DNA from: Bryobacteraceae bacterium
Lineage (GTDB): Bacteria > Acidobacteriota > Terriglobia > Bryobacterales > Bryobacteraceae
Assembly: GCA_026129905.1 (NCBI GenBank)
Contig: JAHCHE010000007.1
Span: forward strand, 62,001-126,000
Length of the DNA: 64,000 nucleotides
Direction: 5' to 3'
Part shown: piece by piece, positions 47,416 to 55,615 of the stretch
How the letters are laid out: each line of letters begins with the position of its first letter
How positions within the stretch are numbered: position 1 is the stretch's first letter
The notes under the pieces: model-generated
The model's database searches: none
Seen by the model: only the letters and a program-made list of their open reading frames with translations
Told to the model about the DNA's origin: nothing
Translations under genes and position numbers: made by a program

Positions 47416-48352
47416 TCCAGAAATCCTCGCTGAGATACTTTTCGGCGCTATCGCACAGGACGGTGACGATAACGGCGCTCTCGTCACGGGCGGCGAGTTT
47501 CCGCGCGAGGGCGTACGCGGCGACGGCGTTGGCGCCGGAGGAAAGGCCGACCAGCAGACCTTCGTCGCGGGCAAGACGGCGCACCATGCGGTAGGCATCC
47601 TCGGTCTCGATCCAGACGTTGTCATCGGCCAGGGTATCGTCGTAAATGGCCGGAACGAGCGCGGTAGGCATGTGCTTGAGCCCTTCCAGTCCGTGGAAGC
47701 CGGAGGACGGCTGGGCGGAGACGCACTGCACGCGAGGCAGGTCGCGCCGGAAGCGGCGGGTTACGCCGACGAAGGTTCCGCTTGTTCCCATCGAAGCGAC
47801 GAAATGGGTAATGCGGCCGCCGGTCTGCTCGATGATCTCGACGGCGGTGGTGGCGTAATGGGCTCTCCAGTTGGCGGGGTTGCTGTACTGGTCGGGATAG
47901 AAGTATGTATCCGGGTCGGACTCATAGATTTCGCGGCACTTCCGGATGGCGCCGTCAGAGCCCTGCGTGGGGTCGGTGAAGACGAGTTCCGCCCCGTAGG
48001 CGCGCAGGATGCGCTTTCGTTCCTCGGAGGCGTTGCGGGGGAGGCAGAGCTTGACCTTAAATCCCTTCACCGCCGCGATCATCGCGTAGGCAATCCCGGT
48101 GTTCCCGCTGGTGGCATCCAGGAGGACCCGGCCGGGGGAGAGCCGCCCCGTGCGTTCGCCGTCCAGGATCATGTTGAGGGCCGGACGGTCTTTGACGGAG
48201 CCAGCAGGATTGAAGTACTCCGCCTTGGCGTAGACTTCGATGCCGGGCAGGCCGGCAAAGAGCTTTTCCAGCCGGATGAGCGGCGTATTGCCGATCTGGG
48301 CCAAGATGGACGTCTTGGGCCGTTGAAGAAGAATGGGCGCCGCTATCGCCAT
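47402..48352 (-). CDS. cysM: CysM-like cysteine synthase using a protein thiocarboxylate
   Basis: A 316-residue PLP enzyme: IGNTPLIRLEKL, YFNPAGSVKDRPALNM (PLP Lys), DATSGNTGIAYAMIA and MGTSGTFVGVTRRFR are all present. Linked to mec, cysO and moeZ, it is most like CysM of Mycobacterium, which joins thiocarboxylated CysO with O-phosphoserine. The start is decided by a promoter: transcription should begin near 48392, so ATG 48352 (MAIAAPILLQRP) is the first usable start. Confidence 0.92.
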   Translation of the reverse strand: MAIAAPILLQRPKTSILAQIGNTPLIRLEKLFAGLPGIEVYAKAEYFNPAGSVKDRPALNMILDGERTGRLSPGRVLLDATSGNTGIAYAMIAAVKGFKVKLCLPRNASEERKRILRAYGAELVFTDPTQGSDGAIRKCREIYESDPDTYFYPDQYSNPANWRAHYATTAVEIIEQTGGRITHFVASMGTSGTFVGVTRRFRRDLPRVQCVSAQPSSGFHGLEGLKHMPTALVPAIYDDTLADDNVWIETEDAYRMVRRLARDEGLLVGLSSGANAVAAYALARKLAARDESAVIVTVLCDSAEKYLSEDFWNDPD

Positions 48353-48398
48353 CACGGTATTGGATGAACCCGTTCGGGGGAAAGAACCCAGCATTTTT

Positions 48399-48427
48399 AT
48401 TCTAAGAATCTCCCGATACTCTGTCAA
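48399..48427 (-). promoter_or_regulatory. Sigma70-type promoter of the cysM-mec-cysO-moeZ operon
   Basis: TTGACA (48427-48422) and TAGAAT (48404-48399) are exactly 17 nt apart on the minus strand. Predicted start near 48392 leaves about 40 nt of leader without a strong ribosome-binding site. The rest of 48430-48590 shows nothing recognisable. Confidence 0.75.
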
Positions 48428-48587
48428 CAATGGGGAGATTGGCGGGATTGGGGAAGCGGAGGCTTCCGGGGAGTTTTGTCCGCGGGGCGTTTAGGGGTGA
48501 TTTCCGAGGGGCGAACGGGCGTTTTCGGGGTGGCGGCGGCAGCCCATTCCACGCGACGCAGGCAGGGCGGGCGGTGTTACAATAGTT

Positions 48588-48708
48588 TCTTGGCGGCCGG
48601 AGGCCGCTAATCTGCTTGCTAACCTTCGACCGTTTTCCGCTGGGTAGTCGGCCAAGACTAGCTCGCCGGTAGAACATGCTGCTCTGAAGCAGCTTTGAAG
48701 AGGAGAAT
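48588..48708 (+). promoter_or_regulatory. Structured leader of the RRM protein gene
   Basis: TACAAT at about 48576-48581 may be the -10. The leader then contains a perfect hairpin GCGGCC-GGA-GGCCGC (near 48593-48607) and a second one, GCTGC-TCTGAA-GCAGC (near 48679-48694), just ahead of GAGGAG. RRM genes of this class are often cold-responsive; a leader that folds differently with temperature is a reasonable guess, not shown. Confidence 0.45.
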
Positions 48709-49047
48709 ATGACGAATATTTACGTTGGGAATCTGTCCTACCAGACCACCGAGGACGAGCTACATTCCGCGTTCGCTGAATACGGCGCGGTGGAGCGGGT
48801 CAGCCTGGTGCGAGACCGGGATAGCGGGCAACCGCGCGGCTTCGCGTTCGTCGAGATGACCAATGCCGACGAGGCAATGGCGGCCATTAACGGTTTGAAC
48901 GGCACAGAACTAAAAGGGCGCTCGCTGAATGTCAACGAAGCGCGCCCGCGCGAAGAGCGCGGCGGCGGGGGCGGAAACCGATTTAGCGGAGGCGGCGGAG
49001 GGAACCGAGGCGGAGGCGGGGGCCGCCGTCGGGAACGCCGCTGGTAG
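48709..49047 (+). CDS. Glycine-rich RNA-binding protein (RRM)
   Basis: A 112-residue protein: [16 protein letters not shown] (RNP2) and [18 protein letters not shown] (RNP1) define one RRM (residues 1-80), followed by a Gly/Arg tail ([18 protein letters not shown]). Similar single-RRM proteins in cyanobacteria and other bacteria are cold-inducible RNA chaperones. AGGAGA lies 6 nt before the ATG. Confidence 0.93.
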   Translation: MTNIYVGNLSYQTTEDELHSAFAEYGAVERVSLVRDRDSGQPRGFAFVEMTNADEAMAAINGLNGTELKGRSLNVNEARPREERGGGGGNRFSGGGGGNRGGGGGRRRERRW

Positions 49048-49166
49048 GCGCGAAGCGTAACTGACAGGCGACGCAGGGCGGGCCGCCGTGTGAGCCATGG
49101 CGTCCTCAACCTGTCCATCGAGCCGCGGCCGCGATGCGGCGCGCTGATATTCCGAGTGGAGGAAAT

Positions 49167-49373
49167 ATGGCAGGACGCGGTAGAACGACATCCCAAAAAC
49201 GACAGAAAGAACAAGCGCGACTGGAACGCCGGCAGCAGAAGGCGGCAAAGAAGGAGGCGCGCAAAGCTTCAAAGGACGGTTCGGAGACCGACGATAACAT
49301 CGACTGGCACCATAGCATCGACTTCGGCGACAGTTGGACCGGCCCGGACCAAGGCGGGGAGAGCCCCCGCTAG
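49167..49373 (+). CDS. Small Lys/Arg-rich hypothetical protein
   Basis: A 68-residue protein: AGRGRTTSQKRQKEQARLER then RQQKAAKKEARKASK, then an acidic tail with NIDWHHSIDFGDSW. The first half should be a highly charged helix that might bind RNA. GGAGG lies 5 nt before ATG 49167. Similar short proteins are known from acidobacterial genomes without assigned function. It follows the RRM gene on the same strand. Confidence 0.65.
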   Translation: MAGRGRTTSQKRQKEQARLERRQQKAAKKEARKASKDGSETDDNIDWHHSIDFGDSWTGPDQGGESPR

Positions 49374-49452
49374 TCAGACTACACCTTCGACGGCGCCGGA
49401 CGGCATCGTATCGCAGCGGACCACTCAAAACACGATATGATGTCCATCCGGC

Positions 49453-50880
49453 TTGAAATCCAACAACTCCACTCGACCCGTTGTCAGCTTTCCTAAGCTC
49501 GCCCTGCTAGCGGCGGTCTTCCTCGGCATCGTATTCCTCCTCCCCCGACCCGCCGGACTCGAACCCGCCGCGTGGCGACTGCTCGGCATCTTCGTCGCGA
49601 CGGTGCTCGGTCTGATGATCGAGCCGATGCCGGGAGGCGCGCTGGTCCTTCTGGCGGTCACGCTGGCATCGATTCTTGGGGGGCTGACGATTCAACAGGC
49701 GCTGGCCGGCTACGGCGATCCGACGGTGTGGCTGGTGATGGCGGCCTTCTTCATATCCCGCGCGCTGATCAACACGGGCCTGGCGCGGCGGATCGCGCTG
49801 TTTTTCGTGAGGCTGTTCGGCAAGAGTTCGCTCGGCATTTCGTACGCATTGTCGGCGTCGGACATGGTGCTGGCGAGCATCATCCCTTCGAATGCGGCGC
49901 GGTCGGGCGGGGTCGTTCTGCCGATCATGCGTTCGATCGCGGAACTCTACGGCTCGCAACCGGGGGCGACGGCCGCATTGCTGGGCAGCTTTCTGTTCAC
50001 GGCCGTGTACCAGAACATCTGCGTGACGGCGGCGATGTTCTTTACCGGACAGGCAAGCAATCCGCTGGCGGCGCAGATGGCCGCGCAGGCCGGCTACACG
50101 GTCACCTGGACCAGTTGGTTCCTGGCCGGCATCGTTCCGGGTCTGTGTTCGTTAACGATCGTTCCGATGGTCGTGCTCCGGCTGAATCCACCGAAGATCC
50201 GTCACACTCCGGAGGCGGCGGCGTTTGCATCGAGGGAACTCGCGGCGATGGGGCCGCTGAGCCGCGAGGAGAAGATCATGGCCACCGTCTTCGCGACGGT
50301 GTGCGGGATGTGGGTGACGTCGGGCTGGCACAAGGTGGATATCACCGTCACGGCTCTGCTTGGCAGCGCGGCCCTGCTGGTTTCGGGCGTGCTGAAATGG
50401 GAGGACGTAAAGAGCGAGCGGGCCGCCTGGGACATCTTCATCTGGTACGGCGGTCTGCTGCGGCTCGGCAAGGCGCTCGGCGACGCCGGCGTCACGACGG
50501 AGTTCGCCGGAGGGGTGGCGGGAATCTTCGGGGGCGCAAGCTGGGAGTTGTTGTTCGCCGCGGGGCTGTTGATCTATTTCTACGCGCACTATGGATTCGC
50601 GAGCATCACGGCGCACATGCTGGCGATGTATCCGGCGTTTCTGGCGCTGTTCGCGGCCAAGGCCGCTCCGCTCGGGCTGGTGGTGTATGCGTTCGCCTGT
50701 TTCACGAACCTGGCGGCCGGGCTGACGCATTACGGGACGACCCCATCGCCGATGTTCTACGCGCACGGCTACGTTTCGTTCCGGCGATGGTGGACGACCG
50801 GGTTCGTCGTCTCGCTCATAAACATCGCGATCTGGTCCGTCGTGGGCTTTTCATGGTGGAAACTGCTCGGGTTGTGGTAA
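49453..50880 (+). CDS. DASS-family anion transporter (SLC13, dicarboxylate/sulfate type)
   Basis: A 475-residue membrane protein with about 12 hydrophobic segments. SDMVLASIIPSNAARSGGVV is the first Ser-Asn-Thr-like substrate/sodium site of plant-type 2-oxoglutarate/malate translocators, and LTHYGTTPSPMFYAHGY the second. Most like SodiT1/DiT1-type transporters of dicarboxylates. The start is TTG 49453; the first helix begins at FPKLALLAAVFLGIVFL. Confidence 0.88.
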   Translation: MKSNNSTRPVVSFPKLALLAAVFLGIVFLLPRPAGLEPAAWRLLGIFVATVLGLMIEPMPGGALVLLAVTLASILGGLTIQQALAGYGDPTVWLVMAAFFISRALINTGLARRIALFFVRLFGKSSLGISYALSASDMVLASIIPSNAARSGGVVLPIMRSIAELYGSQPGATAALLGSFLFTAVYQNICVTAAMFFTGQASNPLAAQMAAQAGYTVTWTSWFLAGIVPGLCSLTIVPMVVLRLNPPKIRHTPEAAAFASRELAAMGPLSREEKIMATVFATVCGMWVTSGWHKVDITVTALLGSAALLVSGVLKWEDVKSERAAWDIFIWYGGLLRLGKALGDAGVTTEFAGGVAGIFGGASWELLFAAGLLIYFYAHYGFASITAHMLAMYPAFLALFAAKAAPLGLVVYAFACFTNLAAGLTHYGTTPSPMFYAHGYVSFRRWWTTGFVVSLINIAIWSVVGFSWWKLLGLW

Positions 50881-50902
50881 CAAAGCCGAACGGCGCCGGC
50901 GC

Positions 50903-51763
50903 TCAATGGCCGCGCGGATAGCAACCGAGGACGGTGATGAAATCGGCGAGCTCGCGAAGATGGTTGAGGGCATTCCGCACCTTTTCGTCCGAGATGTGGC
51001 CGATGAGGTCGACATAGAACAGGTATTCCCAGGGCTTGCCACGAAGCGGTCTCGATTCGATTTTGGCGAGGTTGACGTCGCGCAGCGCAAACGCGCTGAG
51101 GGCGCGGAAGAGGCTGCCGGGGATATTCCTGGTGCTGAATACCAGTGAGGTTTTGTAGGCGCCGCCGCGATCGGGAGGGAAATCAGGCGCGCTCTCGCGC
51201 CTCCGCCTAAGGAGGAAGAAGCGCGTAAAATTCTGGCGGTCGTCCTCGATGGAGCGCCTCAGGATGCGGCCCCCGTAGATTTCGGCGGCGGCGGCGGATG
51301 CGATGGCGGCGGCGTCGGGGTATTGGCGCTCGATCAGCATCTTGACGCTGCCGGCCGTGTCATAGAACGGCACCCGCTCCAGGTGGGGAAAGCGAGCAAA
51401 GAACTTGAGGCACTGGTTCAGCGCCACCGGGTGGGAGAATATCCGTTTGAGCTGCGAGAACCGCACGCCGGGCAGAGCGATCACGTTGTGAACGATGCGA
51501 ACGCTGGTTTCGCCCACGATCGGCAGCCGAAACTCCACCAGATGGTCATAGTTCTCGTGAACCGAGCCGTGAAGGGTGTTCTCGATGGGAATGACCGCGG
51601 CATCCACTTTTCGCCGGGCCAGGCTTTGAAACACCTGTTCGAAGTGCTGGCAGGGCTTCGGCTCGACATCGGGCCCCAGCAATTGGTGGATTGCCACCTG
51701 GCTGAAGGCGCCTTTCTCGCCCTGAAAAGCGACGGTGAGTGTTTTGGCGGCGCGGTTGGTCAA
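50903..51763 (-). CDS. pheA: Prephenate dehydratase
   Basis: A 286-residue monofunctional enzyme that makes phenylpyruvate from prephenate. The catalytic domain has VAFQGEKGAFSQVAIHQLLG, AAVIPIENTLHGSVHENYD and DRQNFTRFFLLRR (the TRF motif); the ACT domain has PGSLFRALSAFALRDVNLAK then IESRPLRGKPWEYLFYVD (ESRP, phenylalanine binding), so it is probably feedback-inhibited. The start overlaps the ubiX stop by 4 nt. Confidence 0.95.
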   Translation of the reverse strand: MTNRAAKTLTVAFQGEKGAFSQVAIHQLLGPDVEPKPCQHFEQVFQSLARRKVDAAVIPIENTLHGSVHENYDHLVEFRLPIVGETSVRIVHNVIALPGVRFSQLKRIFSHPVALNQCLKFFARFPHLERVPFYDTAGSVKMLIERQYPDAAAIASAAAAEIYGGRILRRSIEDDRQNFTRFFLLRRRRESAPDFPPDRGGAYKTSLVFSTRNIPGSLFRALSAFALRDVNLAKIESRPLRGKPWEYLFYVDLIGHISDEKVRNALNHLRELADFITVLGCYPRGH

Positions 51764-52320
51764 ACTCCCTCCCAGCGGCGGGCGTCGGCGGCAGGCGCGC
51801 CGAGCAAATCGAGAACGCGATCCACGGAATGATCGACGATGTCCATAACGGTCTCGGGCTTGTGGTAGAAACCGGGAATCGGGGGAGCGATCGTGGCGCC
51901 CATTTCGGCCAACAGCGCCATCGAGCGGAGGTGTCCGAGGTGCAACGGGGTTTCGCGCACCATGAGGATCAAGCGCCGCCGCTCCTTGAGCGTGACGTCG
52001 GCGGCGCGGAGCAGCAGGTTGGACGTGATGCCATGGGCGATGGCCGACATGCTGTGGATGGAGCAGGGCGCGATGACCATGCCGTCAACCGGAAACGAGC
52101 CGCTGGCGAGACGGCTACTTACGTCTTCCAGCGGGTATGAAAACGCGGCGAGGGCGCGGAAATCCGCGGCTTTTTTGCCGATTTCGATATGGGCGGTTCG
52201 CTCTCCCATGCGGGTGAGGATCAAATGGACCTCGACGCCTGGATTGCGCCTGAGTTTCTCCAGAAGCCGGAACCCGTATATGGAACCACTGGCGCCGGAG
52301 ATTCCGACGACGATTCTCAA
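51760..52320 (-). CDS. ubiX: Flavin prenyltransferase UbiX
   Basis: A 186-residue flavoprotein that makes prenylated FMN for UbiD-type decarboxylases: VVGISGASGSIYGFRLLEKL, VIAPCSIHSMSAIAHGITSN, RRRLILMVRETPLHLGHLRS, MGATIAPPIPGFYHKPETV. All family motifs are present. No ubiD gene is in the window. It is translated together with pheA. Confidence 0.95.
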   Translation of the reverse strand: MRIVVGISGASGSIYGFRLLEKLRRNPGVEVHLILTRMGERTAHIEIGKKAADFRALAAFSYPLEDVSSRLASGSFPVDGMVIAPCSIHSMSAIAHGITSNLLLRAADVTLKERRRLILMVRETPLHLGHLRSMALLAEMGATIAPPIPGFYHKPETVMDIVDHSVDRVLDLLGAPAADARRWEGV

Positions 52321-52486
52321 AATTCACCCTCCTCGACGATGCCTGTTCCGAAAACAGAACACAATTGCTACCAGGCAGTTGCCGGGCGCGGCGGCGGCGG
52401 ATATAATTCAAGCGCGGCGTTCCCGCCCGGTCGCCGAACCGCGGCGGTTCCTCCGCAGCCTCATAGTCCGCCGGGCAAATCATATC

Positions 52487-53269
52487 ATGGAGGAAGCAGG
52501 GCGAAAACTCAAGCAGGCGCGAGAACGGCTTAACCTCCGATACCGCGACGTGGAGCAAGCGAGCCAGCGAATCGCGGAACGTCATAAGAACGACGAGTTC
52601 GCAATTGCGCTGAGCCGCTTGGCCGATATTGAGAACAAGGGTACGGTGCCGAGCATGTATCGGCTGTACGCCCTGTGCGCCATTTACCGGCTGAACATTC
52701 TGGAGGTGATGGAGTGGTATGGGGTCGACGTGTCGCAACTGCCGAGCGACGCGGCGTGCGTGCCGCTGGAGATGACGCACCTGATCGGGTTCGCTTCCAA
52801 CGAGCACGGCGTGATCCAGGTGCCGCTGTCGCTCGACCCAGGTCTGGATACGAGCAAGACGACATTCCTGACGCGAATGATTCAGCGATGGGGCACATTG
52901 CCTCTGATCCTGCTGAACGGGCTGGATTTGCGGAACCACCGGTACGCGTTCATCGGGACGGAGGACTGGTCGATGTATCCGCTGCTGCAACCCGGAGCGC
53001 TGGTGATGATCGACGAGACGAAACGGAAGATCGCCGTCGGGGGGTGGTCGAGCGAACTTGAGCGGCCAATCTACTTTCTCGAGCAGCGGGATGGATATGC
53101 GTGCGGTTGGTGCAGCCTGAAGGATGGCCAGATGGTGGTGCTGCCGCATCCGGCCTCCAACTGCGAGCCGCGGGTGTTTGCGTATCCGAACGAGATCGAG
53201 GTGATCGGACAGGTTGTCGGGATGGCTACCCGTCTGTATCCGGGTCGGCGACGCCGTACTCGTTCCTGA
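52487..53269 (+). CDS. XRE-family regulator with an S24-like C-terminal part
   Basis: A 260-residue protein. The N-terminal helix-turn-helix (KLKQARERLNLRYRDVEQAS through FAIALSRLADIENKGTVPSM, YRLYALCAIY) is XRE-like. The C-terminal part has YAFIGTEDWSMYPLLQPGAL then VMIDETKRKI, resembling the Ser-containing start of S24/LexA-like domains (DxSMxPxLxPGxxVxID), but no clear catalytic Lys is visible, so autocleavage is doubtful. ATG 52487. The end overlaps a convergent gene by 44 nt. Confidence 0.8.
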   Translation: MEEAGRKLKQARERLNLRYRDVEQASQRIAERHKNDEFAIALSRLADIENKGTVPSMYRLYALCAIYRLNILEVMEWYGVDVSQLPSDAACVPLEMTHLIGFASNEHGVIQVPLSLDPGLDTSKTTFLTRMIQRWGTLPLILLNGLDLRNHRYAFIGTEDWSMYPLLQPGALVMIDETKRKIAVGGWSSELERPIYFLEQRDGYACGWCSLKDGQMVVLPHPASNCEPRVFAYPNEIEVIGQVVGMATRLYPGRRRRTRS

Positions 53270-53696
53270 GCAGTTGGAGCAAGGTTTCCAGGTCCCCCAT
53301 ATAGAGCTGCTTTTCCGCCTTGCGGGCGGCGCCGGGGACGAGGTGCCGGTACGGCGTGAGCCGGAGCCACGCTTCCACGATCGACCGCTTATTGGCGCCG
53401 AGCACCGAAAGGTACAGGTCGAGGTCGGCTTTTTGCTCTTCGAGGGTGAAGCACAACCATTCGGCGAAGGCTTGGGAGTGACTTTGACGGAGCGTCCGGC
53501 TCGATTCCTCCTGCCCGTACATCAAGGCGAAGCCATGGTGTTCGTAGGTATCGGTATTAGGATTGCGAAGAGAAGAAAGATAGACGAGACGTCCGAAGAC
53601 AGAAGGAATCTGTGACAGGGTGTGACGCCACAAATCGGCGGCCGCTCCCCTATCGAGCGCCGTCTTGTTCGCGGACCTTTTCATCTCGGTCCTCAT
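53226..53696 (-). CDS. Hypothetical protein, acidobacterial type
   Basis: A 156-residue soluble protein (TLSQIPSVFGRLVYLSSLRN, FAEWLCFTLEEQKADLDLYL, IVEAWLRLTPYRHLVPGAAR), mostly helical and without a recognisable catalytic motif. Its 3' end overlaps the convergent XRE-regulator gene by 44 nt. The ATG five codons in (MKRSANK) is an alternative start. Confidence 0.7.
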   Translation of the reverse strand: MRTEMKRSANKTALDRGAAADLWRHTLSQIPSVFGRLVYLSSLRNPNTDTYEHHGFALMYGQEESSRTLRQSHSQAFAEWLCFTLEEQKADLDLYLSVLGANKRSIVEAWLRLTPYRHLVPGAARKAEKQLYMGDLETLLQLLRNEYGVADPDTDG

Positions 53697-53906
53697 CCGG
53701 CTCCTGACCGCTCGCCGAACCGCCTGGCCCGAACGCCTGTTAAATCATACTATAGACCTAAAGGCGGGGTAAAGAGGCTGTTGTTCCGATTTTCGAAAAG
53801 TTCCGGTCCGCCGGCCACAGGGGGTGGAGGGTGGGCTAGGCTGAAAGTCGTCGCGATCGAACAAGGCCGCTCAAAACGCCATAAAAACAAAACAGGAGAA
53901 GAAGAG

Positions 53907-54023
53907 ATGAAAAAGCTGTTCGTCATTTTTGCGCTTGCGTTGCAATTCGTCGGAACCGTCAGCGTGGCCAGCGCGGTAGCGCCGCTGCCCGAGTGCCTTC
54001 CCTGCCGCGTGGCCCTGCGGTAA
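53907..54023 (+). CDS. Very small secreted peptide (38 residues)
   Basis: MKKLFVIFALALQFVGTVSV then ASA is a textbook Sec signal peptide, and the mature part would be only about 15 residues: VAPLPECLPCRVALR, with two Cys in C-x2-C spacing. AGGAGAAGAAG precedes the ATG. Peptides of this shape occur in other acidobacterial genomes as far as I know. Function unknown; a signalling or metal-binding peptide is possible. Confidence 0.6.
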   Translation: MKKLFVIFALALQFVGTVSVASAVAPLPECLPCRVALR

Positions 54024-54120
54024 ACCGGCACAGTCCGGCTCGCAGGCTTCGGCGGACGCCGGGCGGCGGAGAGCCAGAGAAGCCCTGGAGGCGCCATGAG
54101 ATGCTACACTCGTGGGGTCA

Positions 54121-54924
54121 ATGTTCCGTGACGCTGCGTCCCTTTCGTTGATTATCGGAAGGGTGGAGTGGTCTCTCTGGCTTGTAATGGTAGTCGCGCA
54201 GATCGCGCTGATTGCGCGGCTCGCCCACACGGGATTGTGGCGCACTTACCGGTTCTTCGCCGCCTATGTGGCCGGGCAGCTTCTGCAATCGGCCGCCCTG
54301 ATGTCCATACCGCCTGGAATCACTCTCTACGGGATCGTCTACGCCGCCTTTGAAGGAATCATCGGGCTCTGCGCCGTGATGGCTATTCTGGAGATCTACC
54401 ACCTGGTACTACAGCGGTATCCCGGCATTGGCACGCTCGGGCGGCGCGCGTTAAAGTGGGGTTCCGTTCTGGCGCTCGGCATTGCCGCCGCTACGCTGTA
54501 CCCGGACATAGCGAATCAGGCGGAGAAATACCCGACCTTGCTGGCGGTGTTCGTGTTTCAGCGGGCGCTCTATTCCGCTCTGCTGCTGTTTGTCATGTTT
54601 ATCGCGGCGTTCCTGGTCTGGTTTCCGATACCACTGACGCGAAACACCGCGCTGCATGCTGGCGTATTCGGGTTGAGTTTTGCCACGGCGTCGCTGATAC
54701 TACTGGTCCGCAACGCCCTCGGCGGGGAGTACCGCGAGATGGCGAGTACCATTCAACTCGGCGTATACGCCGCATGCCTGGTGGCATGGATTCTATTCCT
54801 GACGCCGGCGGGCGAACGCAGCCAAGTGGTGGTGGGGCACCGTTGGGCGCCGGAAGCGGAGGCGCGCCTGGTGGAGCAGCTCAACGAGATAAACCGTACT
54901 TTAGTGCGCAGCACGCGCAAATAA
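54121..54924 (+). CDS. Integral membrane protein, unknown
   Basis: About 267 residues with seven hydrophobic segments and a soluble C-terminal helix (EAEARLVEQLNEINRTLVRS). YRFFAAYVAGQLLQSAALMS and FEGIIGLCAVMAILEIYHLV resemble a membrane protein type frequent in Acidobacteria without assigned function. GTG at 54112 is an alternative to ATG 54121. It may form a pair with the next gene. Confidence 0.75.
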   Translation: MFRDAASLSLIIGRVEWSLWLVMVVAQIALIARLAHTGLWRTYRFFAAYVAGQLLQSAALMSIPPGITLYGIVYAAFEGIIGLCAVMAILEIYHLVLQRYPGIGTLGRRALKWGSVLALGIAAATLYPDIANQAEKYPTLLAVFVFQRALYSALLLFVMFIAAFLVWFPIPLTRNTALHAGVFGLSFATASLILLVRNALGGEYREMASTIQLGVYAACLVAWILFLTPAGERSQVVVGHRWAPEAEARLVEQLNEINRTLVRSTRK

Positions 54925-55023
54925 CCGAGGAAGTAATCCGAAGAATTCCGAGCCCGCCAGCCGTTCTTGCATTGCAAGTTCCTCCGTTATCATGTATGCT
55001 CGACTGAGAGGACAGAGCGGACT

Positions 55024-55554
55024 ATGCACGTGATCGAGGGCGCGGGACTGGTGGGTCTGATCCTGCTGGCTTCCTTCGTCGTCTTGATATTGAAGCTGGC
55101 GTCGTCCACCAGAGTCCGTGGCGTTGACCCGGAATGGATCCAGCACTTTTCGATTTCGTCGTACCGGCCGATGGAGCGGCTCCTCAGCGAAGACGACGTG
55201 GAGTTCCTTAAGTCGCAGCCGGGTTACGAGCCTGGCATGGAGAAGTCCCTCCGGAGGGCGCGCCGGAAGATCTACCGCGCGTACTTGCGCAACCTGGGGC
55301 AGGATTTCAACCGGCTGCACCTGGCGCTGCGGCTGGCGGCGCTGCACTCACCCGAGGACCGGCCGGACCTGGCCGGGGTGCTGGTGAAGCAGAAGGGGCA
55401 ATTTTTCGTCAGCCTCGGGGTCGCGCACGTCCAACTGGCGCTGCACGCGGCAGGGATCGGCAGGGTGGATGCGCGCGGGCTGCTCGCTACTCTGGACACG
55501 ATGCGCACCGATCTCCAGGGAATGCTCCCCGTCGCGATGAACGCCTCGGCGTGA
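55024..55554 (+). CDS. Membrane-anchored hypothetical protein
   Basis: A 176-residue protein with one N-terminal helix (GAGLVGLILLASFVVLILKL) and a helical soluble part (RPMERLLSEDDVEFLKSQPG, RARRKIYRAYLRNLGQDFNR, LHLALRLAAL). No known domain. It follows the polytopic membrane protein on the same strand with a 99-nt gap. Confidence 0.7.
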   Translation: MHVIEGAGLVGLILLASFVVLILKLASSTRVRGVDPEWIQHFSISSYRPMERLLSEDDVEFLKSQPGYEPGMEKSLRRARRKIYRAYLRNLGQDFNRLHLALRLAALHSPEDRPDLAGVLVKQKGQFFVSLGVAHVQLALHAAGIGRVDARGLLATLDTMRTDLQGMLPVAMNASA

Positions 55555-55615
55555 ACCGCGCCAGCCGACGGTGGCGCGCGGCGACGCCCAGCCAGGTTCG
55601 CTATAGAATAAGAGC

